The notes beneath the pieces are model-generated. The model was not told where the DNA came from, searched no databases, and saw only the letters and a list, made by a program, of their open reading frames with translations. Of a DNA stretch of 64,000 bases, positions 57,989-64,000 are shown one piece after another; position 1 is the first letter of the stretch; each line of letters opens with the position of its first letter. A program made the translations under genes and the position numbers. The stretch is taken from positions 1,054,001 to 1,118,000 of the forward strand of contig JACHMT010000002.1 of NCBI GenBank assembly GCA_014208095.1, in the 5' to 3' direction. The DNA comes from Actinospineispora eucalypti. Lineage in GTDB: Bacteria > Actinomycetota > Actinomycetes > Mycobacteriales > Pseudonocardiaceae.

Positions 57989-59422
57989 TCAACTTTCCGA
58001 GCTGGCGTAGGCGTCGGTCGACTCGGACCGGTCGGGTTCGACATCCGACCCCGGCACGCCGGCCGGTCCCGTGGCCAGGGCCGCGCGCAGCCCGGACGCC
58101 CATGGGCTGGCCTTGCGCAGGTCGGCGACGGAACTCGCCCAGTACCGCTCCCATTCACCGGTCGGGCCGATCCCGTCCAGCGGGATGGGACCCCGGCTCT
58201 CCACGTCGGCGGTGTCCCGCAGCAGCTCGTCGGGGCTGCCGCCCTCGGCGACGGTGTCGATGGCCCGCAGCGCCATCCGCCGGTAGGTGACGATCGCCCG
58301 GTCGGAACGGCTGAGCTTCTCCCGGGTCCGGTCGTAGATGTAGCCCTGGCCCTCCACGGCCATCTGGTCGTGCACGTTGATGTCCGGCCCGAGCCCGGTG
58401 TAGGTCTGCGTGCGCTGCTCGTGCGGGTCGAACCGGTAGTTGTTGGCCCGGTTCCGGACGGGCTTGTAGTCCGGCAGGGTGATGCCGTCCAACCGCTGCG
58501 CCCGCATGGTCGCCCGGTCGACCGGCTCGTCCAGGCTGGTGAACATCGCGTACCAGTAGCAGGACAGGTCGTCGATCGGCACGTGCCACTGGGTGATCGC
58601 CATCGTCGCGCTGAGCGGGATGGTGATGCCGTGCGGGAACACCTGGTGGGTGATCCGGACGTGGGTGGACGAGCCGTCCATCCCGTCCTTGTCCAGCCGG
58701 CGCAGCGCCACGATCCGCTGGCCGTACTCGGTGCGCGCGTTGAGGATCTCCGGCCGGCCGTACTCCCGGAGGATCTTGGTCATCGGCAGGTCGGTGCCCA
58801 GGGAGGCGTTGCGGAACTGCTTGCCGTAGCTGTCCCCGGTGTCCTCGTCCCGCTCGAACCGGTGCAGGTAGGAGGCGTGCGCCGGGTCGATGCCGACCTC
58901 CAGGGCCTGCAACCAGTTGCAGTCCAGGTAGCCCTTGAACGCGAAGGTGTACTCCTCCGGCGCGGCGAAGCAGTCCAGCGAGGGCAGCTCCGGCGGCGCC
59001 ACGCCCTCGCCGAGGTCACCGAGGAAGCCCCAGACGATCCCGTTGCGCTCGCGCACCGGGTAGGAGCGGATCCGCACCTTCGACCGGAGCCTGCTGTCCT
59101 CCGGCTCCGCCGGGGTGTCCAGGCAGTCGCCACCTGGGCCGTACAGCCAGCCGTGGAAGTAGCACCGCAGCCCGCCGTCCTCCAGCCGGCCGAGCGCGAG
59201 GTCGGCGCCCCGGTGCGCGCAGCGGCGGTCGACCAGGCCGAGCGTGCCGTCCTCGTTGCGGAACAGCACCAGGTCCTCGCCGAGCACCCGCGGCGGCACC
59301 ACTGGCCGGTCGGTGTCCAGCTCCTCGGCCAGCGCCACCGGCTGCCAGTACCGGCGCATCCACGCGCCGCCCGGAGTGCCCGGGCCGGTCTCGGTGATCT
59401 TCCGGTTGTCCTCCGCGCGCAT
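57989..59422 (-). CDS. Rieske non-heme iron aromatic oxygenase, alpha subunit
   Basis: A 477-residue ring-hydroxylating oxygenase. The Rieske centre is C68-x-H70 (RRCAHRG) and C87-x2-H90 (RCYFHGW). The mononuclear iron site is GIDPAHASYLH (D-x2-H-x4-H pattern) with NWLQALEVG before it. It is of the phenoxybenzoate/vanillate type that needs a separate reductase, not seen nearby. The ATG at 59422 follows GAGGAGAAG. With the GS-like gene downstream, it resembles aniline or amine dioxygenase systems. The divergent IclR gene and shared operators suggest regulation. Confidence 0.92.
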   Translation of the reverse strand: MRAEDNRKITETGPGTPGGAWMRRYWQPVALAEELDTDRPVVPPRVLGEDLVLFRNEDGTLGLVDRRCAHRGADLALGRLEDGGLRCYFHGWLYGPGGDCLDTPAEPEDSRLRSKVRIRSYPVRERNGIVWGFLGDLGEGVAPPELPSLDCFAAPEEYTFAFKGYLDCNWLQALEVGIDPAHASYLHRFERDEDTGDSYGKQFRNASLGTDLPMTKILREYGRPEILNARTEYGQRIVALRRLDKDGMDGSSTHVRITHQVFPHGITIPLSATMAITQWHVPIDDLSCYWYAMFTSLDEPVDRATMRAQRLDGITLPDYKPVRNRANNYRFDPHEQRTQTYTGLGPDINVHDQMAVEGQGYIYDRTREKLSRSDRAIVTYRRMALRAIDTVAEGGSPDELLRDTADVESRGPIPLDGIGPTGEWERYWASSVADLRKASPWASGLRAALATGPAGVPGSDVEPDRSESTDAYASSES

Positions 59423-59438
59423 GGCCGACTTCTCCTCT

Positions 59439-59453
59439 GTTCGATTAACGAAC
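59439..59453. promoter_or_regulatory. IclR operator 1 (Rieske promoter)
   Basis: Read on the minus strand, GTTCGTTAATCGAAC. It matches the site at 59506-59520 at 14 of 15 positions in opposite orientation. It lies 17 bases upstream of the Rieske start. Confidence 0.7.
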
Positions 59454-59505
59454 TTGCCGTGCCTATGTGAGCACTCTAGCCTTGCTGCTACATTTCGCAC
59501 AAAGT

Positions 59506-59520
59506 GTTCGTTAATCGGAC
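59506..59520. promoter_or_regulatory. IclR operator 2 (iclR promoter)
   Basis: GTTCGTTAATCGGAC, 10 bases before the IclR GTG. With operator 1 it forms an inverted pair with centres 67 bases apart, placed to control both divergent genes. Confidence 0.7.
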
Positions 59521-59529
59521 GGAGGCGCG

Positions 59530-60318
59530 GTGGCCAAGCTCAACGAGCGGGACGAGGCCCGGCGGGCAGCCCGCGAGGTGGCGGGCACCAACCCGGCCGA
59601 CTACTCGGAGGCCCTGGAACGCGGGCTGCTCGTCCTCACCGCCTTCGAGCACACCCAGGAGCGTCTCACCCAGGCCCAGCTGGCCCGGAAGCTGGAGCTG
59701 CCGAGGGCGACCGTGCGCCGGGCCCTGCTCACCCTGGCCCACCTCGGCTACGTGGTGCCGGACGACAAGGCATACCGGCTGGCCCCCAAGGTGCTCACCC
59801 TGGCGTCGGCCTACCTGACCACGAACCCGGTCAGCCAGGTGCTGCAGCCGGTGTGCGACGGCCTGGCCGAGGAGCTGCAGGCCTCCTGCACCGCCGCCGT
59901 GCTGGACGGCGCTTCGGCGGTGATGGTCGCGCGGGCGCTGCCCCGGCACATCCTGCCCATCGGCCAGGGCCTCGGGTTCCAGGTGCCCGCCGCGCGGTCC
60001 GCGCTGGGCCTGGTGCTGCTGAGCGGCCTGGACGCGGAACGGCTGCGCGGGCACCTGGCCGGCCACGCCGAACTGCGGGAAGCCGGCCTACCGGAGAAGA
60101 TCGCCGAGGTGGCGGCGTCGGGCCACGCCTACGTGGCGCACGAGGTGGAGGCCGGCTTCCACTCCGTCGCGGTCCCGCTGCGCCGCTGGGACGGCACCCC
60201 GATCGCGGCGCTCAACGCGGGCACCCGGGTGGAGCGAATGACCGAGCGGGACATGCGGGAACGGGTGCTCCCGGTGCTCCGCGAGACCGCCGACAAGCTC
60301 CAGCCCCAGCTGGTCTGA
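59530..60318 (+). CDS. IclR-family transcriptional regulator
   Basis: A 262-residue IclR regulator. The N-terminal winged helix (residues about 28-85) reads ALERGLLVLTAFEHTQERLT then AQLARKLELPRATVRRALL. The C-terminal effector domain, with PAARSALGLVLLSG and the acidic/His pocket GHAYVAHEVEAGFHSVAVPL, is like PcaR/PcaU proteins. GTG start. It is divergent from the Rieske/GS-like operon and probably activates or represses it. The effector may be the aromatic substrate. Confidence 0.93.
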   Translation: MAKLNERDEARRAAREVAGTNPADYSEALERGLLVLTAFEHTQERLTQAQLARKLELPRATVRRALLTLAHLGYVVPDDKAYRLAPKVLTLASAYLTTNPVSQVLQPVCDGLAEELQASCTAAVLDGASAVMVARALPRHILPIGQGLGFQVPAARSALGLVLLSGLDAERLRGHLAGHAELREAGLPEKIAEVAASGHAYVAHEVEAGFHSVAVPLRRWDGTPIAALNAGTRVERMTERDMRERVLPVLRETADKLQPQLV

Positions 60319-60319
60319 G

Positions 60320-61573
60320 CTACTCGGCGTCCCTCGGGCGGCGCAGGACGGTGCGGCCGAGCAGGCGGCAGGCCAGCAGCGCCACCTCCACCTCCAGCCG
60401 GCCCTCCTGCAGCGACCGGCCCCGGGCCTCCTCGGCCTTGCGAATCCGGTACTGGATGGTGTTCTTGTGCAGGTGAAGCTCGGCGGCGGCGGTGGCCAGG
60501 CTGCCCCCGCTGGACAGGTAGGCCCAGAGCGTCTCCCGGGTGCGAGCGTGGGCCTCGTCGTCCTCGGCCAGCTCGCCCAGCACCGACTGCACCCACTCCG
60601 CCGCCGACTCGGGTGCCAAGGCCAGCAGGGTGAGCGGCCCGAGCACCGACCCGGCGGTGACCTGGAGGCGGTGCTCCGGGTCGGCGGCCAGGGCGATGGT
60701 CTGCGCCTGCCGGGCGCGCTGGTGGCTGAGCCGGAACCCGGCCAGGCCCGGCGCGGGGTCGCCGACCGCCGCGAACACCTCGGGCACCGGCGCCAGCACC
60801 TCGGTGATGGCCGGCACCGACGGCGCGGACGTGGGGAACCAGGCCCAGAGCGTGGCCGCGTCCGGCGCGACCATCAGCGCCGGCCTCGGGTTCCCGATCG
60901 CGGCGGCCACCCTGGGCACCAGCCGTTCCAGGGTGTTCAGCCGGTGCGACTCGTCCACGTCCGGGCCGCACCAGAACACCACCGCGAGGTGGTGCCCGTC
61001 CAAGCCGTAGCCCAGCGCCGGCTCGGAGTCGCCGGCATCCGGTGCCCGCGAGGCCAGCAGGGCGTTGATCCGGGCCAGGCGGACCGCGTTGCGCTGCCGC
61101 ATCCAGTCGTCCCGCTCGGCCTGGTAGGCCGCGACGACCTGTTCCGAGATCAGGTCGACGATGTTGAACGCCACGGCGGTCAGCGCCATGGCGGCCGACG
61201 CGATCTCCCCGGCGTCGGCCCGGCTGGCCACCACCCTGGTGATCAGCTCCTGCTGGAAGGCGGCCTGGCCCAGCCGGTAGGCGCGCAGCATGGCGGTGAT
61301 CGGGAAGTTCTGCTGGGCCAGCCGGCGGGCCATCTCCAGCCCGGCCTGGGGCGGCGCCACCTCGGTGGCCGGCTCCCCCCGGCTGACCACGGTGAGCCCG
61401 GCGGCGATGGTGTCCCGCACGGTGCTGGCCAGCAGCTCCCGGCCCCTGGGGTCCCTGGCCAGGTCGGGGAGCGCGCTGACGATCTCCTCCAGTACGTGCG
61501 CGACCAGCGCATCGACGTCGCCGAGCAGCTCCTCGGCAACCCGGGACAGCTTGACCGACACTGACCTCGCCAC
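60320..61573 (-). CDS. PucR/CdaR-type regulator beside the alkane hydroxylase operon
   Basis: A 417-residue regulator with a sensory N-terminal helical domain (SRVAEELLGDVDALVAHVLE onward), a central GGDEF-like region, and a C-terminal PucR helix-turn-helix: LATAAAELHLHKNTIQYRIR. The last 60 residues are typical of this group. The GTG at 61573 is chosen; a downstream GTG (61561) is also possible. Its stop nearly abuts the IclR stop (convergent, 1 base apart). Regulators of this type are found next to alkB in actinobacteria, so alkane control is likely. It has its own promoter after the terminator at 61606. Confidence 0.85.
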   Translation of the reverse strand: MARSVSVKLSRVAEELLGDVDALVAHVLEEIVSALPDLARDPRGRELLASTVRDTIAAGLTVVSRGEPATEVAPPQAGLEMARRLAQQNFPITAMLRAYRLGQAAFQQELITRVVASRADAGEIASAAMALTAVAFNIVDLISEQVVAAYQAERDDWMRQRNAVRLARINALLASRAPDAGDSEPALGYGLDGHHLAVVFWCGPDVDESHRLNTLERLVPRVAAAIGNPRPALMVAPDAATLWAWFPTSAPSVPAITEVLAPVPEVFAAVGDPAPGLAGFRLSHQRARQAQTIALAADPEHRLQVTAGSVLGPLTLLALAPESAAEWVQSVLGELAEDDEAHARTRETLWAYLSSGGSLATAAAELHLHKNTIQYRIRKAEEARGRSLQEGRLEVEVALLACRLLGRTVLRRPRDAE

Positions 61574-61605
61574 GGCGCGGACTGTATCCCGTATCGGAGC
61601 ACAAC

Positions 61606-61649
61606 AAAGGCCGCCCGGTTTCCGTGTTCGGAGAAACCGGGCGGCCTTT
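61606..61649 (-). terminator. Intrinsic terminator of the alkB operon
   Basis: AAAGGCCGCCCGGTTTC (61606-61622) and GAAACCGGGCGGCCTTT (61633-61649) form a 17-bp perfect stem with a 10-base loop. Runs of T or A follow on both strands, so it can terminate in both directions. It is 9 bases past the ferredoxin stop. Confidence 0.9.
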
Positions 61650-61658
61650 TCGGCGGGG

Positions 61659-61859
61659 TCAGCCCCGCAAACGGAGGGCGGCGACCGGGCAGGCCTGCAC
61701 AGCGGCGTCGACCAGGTCGCGGTGTTCGTCGGTGGGGAACTCCTCGAGGACCTGGACCAGGCCGTCCTCACCGACCTCGAAGAACTCGTGGGCCATGGCC
61801 TCGCACATGCCCAGGCCCTCACAGGTGCGCCTGTCCGCGATGATCTCCATGGTCGTCAC
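61659..61859 (-). CDS. 3Fe-4S ferredoxin
   Basis: A 66-residue ferredoxin. Three cysteines, C13, C19 and C57, in CEGLGMCEAM and ACPVAAL, fit a [3Fe-4S] type with the central cysteine position replaced, as in P450-linked actinobacterial ferredoxins. The GTG start overlaps the AlkB-rubredoxin stop (GTGA), so it is co-translated. It may feed electrons to the alkane hydroxylase or to the P450 at 51.6 kb. A reductase gene is not in the operon. Confidence 0.93.
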   Translation of the reverse strand: MTTMEIIADRRTCEGLGMCEAMAHEFFEVGEDGLVQVLEEFPTDEHRDLVDAAVQACPVAALRLRG

Positions 61860-63268
61860 ACCGCCTCGTGGGTCAGCGGGACGAAGTCGACCTTCTCCCG
61901 GACCCCGCAGTCGGGGCAGGTCCAGTCGCTCGGGATGTCCGACCAGGCGGTGCCGGCGGCGAAGCCCTCCAGCTCGTTACCCTCGGCCACCCGGTAGGTG
62001 TAGCCGCAGCCGGGGCAGCGGGCGCCGGGGGCGTCGTCCCCCGCGGTCCGGGCCGAGGTGTCCGTGCGCTCGGTCTCGGTGTCACTCACCGGCACGGGGT
62101 ACCTGGCCAGCAGCCGCTCCCGCTTCGACGGCGCCACGTTGGCCAGCCGCAGGTCGCCGCCGTAGTGGGCCACCACCCGGGGATCCATCAGCCGGCGGAA
62201 CAGCGGCGGGAACATCGCCATCACCATCATCCCGCTGTAGCCGGTGGGCAGCACCGGGCTCTCCGGGAAGTCGCGCAGGGTCTGGAACCGGCGGGTGGGG
62301 TTGGCGTGGTGGTCACTGTGCCGCTGCAGGTGGTAGAGCAGCACGTTGGTGGCGATGTTGTTGGAGTTCCACGAGTGCTCCGGGGTGACCCGCTCGTAGC
62401 GCCGGCGGTCGGGAGCGCCGACCTTCTGCCGCAGCATGCCGTAGTGCTCCATGTAGTTCACGATCTCCAGCAGGGAGAAGCCGAACACCGCCTGCAGCAC
62501 CAGGTAGGGCAGGATCCCCCAGCCCAGCCAGGCCAGCAGCCCGCCCCACAGCACCACCGACATGACCCAGGCGTTCAGCACGTCGTTGCCCGGGCGGAAC
62601 GGGTGCTGCTTGCGCCGGCCGATCCGCTTGGCCTCCAGGTGCCAGGCGCTGCGCAGCGAGCCGGCCACGGTGCGCGGCCAGAACCGGTAGAAGCTCTCCC
62701 CCATCCGGCTGGACGCCGGGTCCTCCGGGGTGGCCACCCGCACATGGTGGCCCCGGTTGTGCTCGATGTAGAAGTGCCCGTAGAAACACGGCGCCAGCGC
62801 GATCTTGGCCAGCCAGCGTTCCGCGTCCTCCCGCTTGTGCCCGAGCTCGTGTGCGGTGTTGATGGCCACGCCGGACACCGTGCCGGCAGTGATCGCCAGG
62901 CCGATGCCGCCCAGGATGCCGGTGTCCTGGGTGGCGATGAACCACATCGACGCGACGAACCCGGCGTACTGGACCGGCAGGTAGGCGTAGGTGACCCAGC
63001 GGTAGTAGCGGTCCTCCTCCAGCGCCTCCATGACCTCGTCCGGCGGGTTGGTCGGGTCGAACCCGGCGACCAGGTCGATCAGCGGGACGATCACCAGCAG
63101 CACCACCGGGCCGAGCCACAGCGTCGCCTCCAGGCCGGTGAGCCGGTACAGCCCCATGGCCACGAACGGCAGCAGCGGGACCACCAGCCCGAGGATCCAC
63201 AGGTACCGTTTGCCGTCCCGCCAGGTGTCCTGGCCGTTCACCGGCGCCGACAGTGCGTAGGTCTTCAT
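61856..63268 (-). CDS. alkB: Alkane 1-monooxygenase fused to rubredoxin
   Basis: A 470-residue membrane di-iron hydroxylase that turns n-alkanes into 1-alkanols. Histidine boxes: HELGHK (140-145), EHNRGHH (169-175), LQRHSDHH (314-321), and NYMEHYG (271-277). About six membrane helices surround them. A flexible, acidic linker (about 392-415) leads to a C-terminal rubredoxin with CPGCG (418-422) and CPDCG (451-455). AlkB-rubredoxin fusions are known in actinobacteria and deliver electrons directly. The ATG follows GAGGAGG. Downstream is the overlapping ferredoxin. A PucR-type regulator is next to the operon. Confidence 0.95.
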   Translation of the reverse strand: MKTYALSAPVNGQDTWRDGKRYLWILGLVVPLLPFVAMGLYRLTGLEATLWLGPVVLLVIVPLIDLVAGFDPTNPPDEVMEALEEDRYYRWVTYAYLPVQYAGFVASMWFIATQDTGILGGIGLAITAGTVSGVAINTAHELGHKREDAERWLAKIALAPCFYGHFYIEHNRGHHVRVATPEDPASSRMGESFYRFWPRTVAGSLRSAWHLEAKRIGRRKQHPFRPGNDVLNAWVMSVVLWGGLLAWLGWGILPYLVLQAVFGFSLLEIVNYMEHYGMLRQKVGAPDRRRYERVTPEHSWNSNNIATNVLLYHLQRHSDHHANPTRRFQTLRDFPESPVLPTGYSGMMVMAMFPPLFRRLMDPRVVAHYGGDLRLANVAPSKRERLLARYPVPVSDTETERTDTSARTAGDDAPGARCPGCGYTYRVAEGNELEGFAAGTAWSDIPSDWTCPDCGVREKVDFVPLTHEAV

Positions 63269-63707
63269 GGCGATCCTCCTCGACCGCTGCGGTTCCACTC
63301 TTGACGAGTACCTACGCTACGAATCCGCCGCGTCCGCCCCATCGGGCTTCGAACCGAATCCGCCCGCCCCGTTTGTGCTCACCCCACAACGCGCCCCCCT
63401 CTTGCTCTGCGTGCTTGCTCTGCGTGGAGATACGCAACATTGAGGAGCCTGATCGCGCGGGGGCAGGCGGCGTTCGCCACCGCGGGCGGCGTCTGGCGAC
63501 ACGATGCGGGTTACCAGCCGGATCTGTCACGTTGCGTGACTGGCAGGCCCTGGACTCGAGCAAGGTTCGCTCGCGAGATCGACCTGAATCTGGTTTGATT
63601 TCGGCGAAACCAGACTGGTGTCGACCTCGCCGTATCTCGGTCCGAGAACCGTGTTACCACGGATCCTTCGATGTCACGGTGCGTGTGCGAGGTGCCCGCA
63701 ACGGCTG
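63269..63707. other. Promoter region of the alkB operon and intergenic gap
   Basis: No supported gene in about 440 bases. A perfect tandem repeat of CTTGCTCTGCGTG (63401-63413 and 63414-63426) is present. Small open frames here have no ribosome site and no family resemblance. The stretch is less G+C-rich than the genes, as expected for a control region. Confidence 0.45.
63401..63426. repeat. Perfect 13-bp tandem repeat
   Basis: CTTGCTCTGCGTG occurs twice head to tail with no gap. It lies 133 bases upstream of the alkB start and could be a pair of activator half-sites on the same face only if the 13-base step is tolerated. Chance is also possible. Confidence 0.35.
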
Positions 63708-64000
63708 TCAGTGATCGCTGTTTATGGCCTGGATGATGCGGGGGCGCAGCTCGGCGGCGCTGATCACGGCGTCCACCGAGCCGACCTCGACCGCCCGGTG
63801 CGCGCTGTGCACCCGGTCGAACTCGGTCGCCACGTCGGCCAGTTTCTCCGAGCGCACCGAGGCCCGCACCTCGGCCAGCCGTGCGCCCAGCTCGGCCCGT
63901 TCCGCGCCGGCGGCGGCCTCGGCGAGGCGCGCGTCCAGCTCCACCACCCGGGGGTCGGTCGCGGTGCGCCGGTTCACCTCGGCGCTGAACACCACGGCCG
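63708..64000 (-). CDS. Acyl-CoA carboxylase, carboxyltransferase C-terminal fragment
   Basis: The last 97 codons of a gene that begins beyond the right edge. The end reads HRAVEVGSVDAVISAAELRP then RIIQAINSDH, the conserved C-terminus of fused or beta-subunit acyl-CoA carboxyltransferases. The part before is helical and charged (ELDARLAEAAAGAERAELGA). It would transfer carboxyl from biotin to acetyl-, propionyl- or a longer acyl-CoA. Nothing can be said of its biotin domain or operon. Confidence 0.8.
   Translation of the reverse strand, partial: AVVFSAEVNRRTATDPRVVELDARLAEAAAGAERAELGARLAEVRASVRSEKLADVATEFDRVHSAHRAVEVGSVDAVISAAELRPRIIQAINSDH

Overview
The window is high-GC DNA with dense, often overlapping genes (many ATGA or GTGA start/stop overlaps), frequent GTG starts and several probable leaderless starts. 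Gene content points to an actinomycete, probably of the Pseudonocardiales: a 13E12/DUF222 HNH protein, a DUF574-type methyltransferase, an AlkB-rubredoxin fusion, F420-type and LLM flavin oxidoreductases, DesK-like two-component proteins, and a B12 riboswitch in front of class Ia ribonucleotide reductase as known from Streptomyces. This assignment is inference from gene content; no rRNA or tRNA gene was seen.

Layout. 1-10.3 kb: a catabolic operon on the minus strand (alcohol dehydrogenase, MBL hydrolase, degenerate SDR, truncated molybdenum hydroxylase), a DUF485/symporter/acyl-CoA ligase operon with a divergent TetR, and a leaderless periplasmic-binding-fold protein with a LysR regulator. 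10.6-11.7 kb: an acyl-CoA dehydrogenase. 11.8-18.6 kb: a lower-GC accessory island. Its core is a candidate peptide-modification locus: an unlisted 41-residue peptide gene with a strong ribosome site, a hairpin directly after it, then an asparagine-synthetase-like enzyme and an overlapping SAM methyltransferase; beside it lie an XRE/TPR regulator and a divergent HAD phosphatase. The island ends with an AT-rich P-loop ATPase gene flanked by two decayed copies of one small gene.

18.7-26.6 kb: housekeeping genes: iron-permease-like protein, CsbD, a cobalamin riboswitch with an apparent Shine-Dalgarno-sequestering stem, nrdAB, an acyl-CoA dehydrogenase, RNase Z and a TauE/SafE exporter. 26.5-39.5 kb: mixed genes, including a GAF-ANTAR protein, an LLM oxidoreductase, a dienelactone hydrolase, a histidine kinase/regulator pair, an old-yellow-enzyme family reductase, PadR and HD genes, and a DUF222-HNH gene split by an in-frame stop behind a LexA-like box.

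39.7-64 kb: a catabolic region built from small regulator-plus-operon modules: MHS transporter/TetR/MaoC-hydrolase-ligase; CoA transferase/LysR; HxlR/CMD-family; GntR/PPOX/P450/TetR/EthD; a p-nitrobenzoate-type module (nitroreductase plus PnbB-like lyase, TetR, second nitroreductase); glutamine-synthetase-like plus Rieske oxygenase with IclR; and alkane hydroxylase-rubredoxin plus ferredoxin with a PucR-type regulator. In several modules the same inverted repeat is found in both target promoters, so local regulons can be read from the sequence. The right edge cuts an acyl-CoA carboxylase gene.
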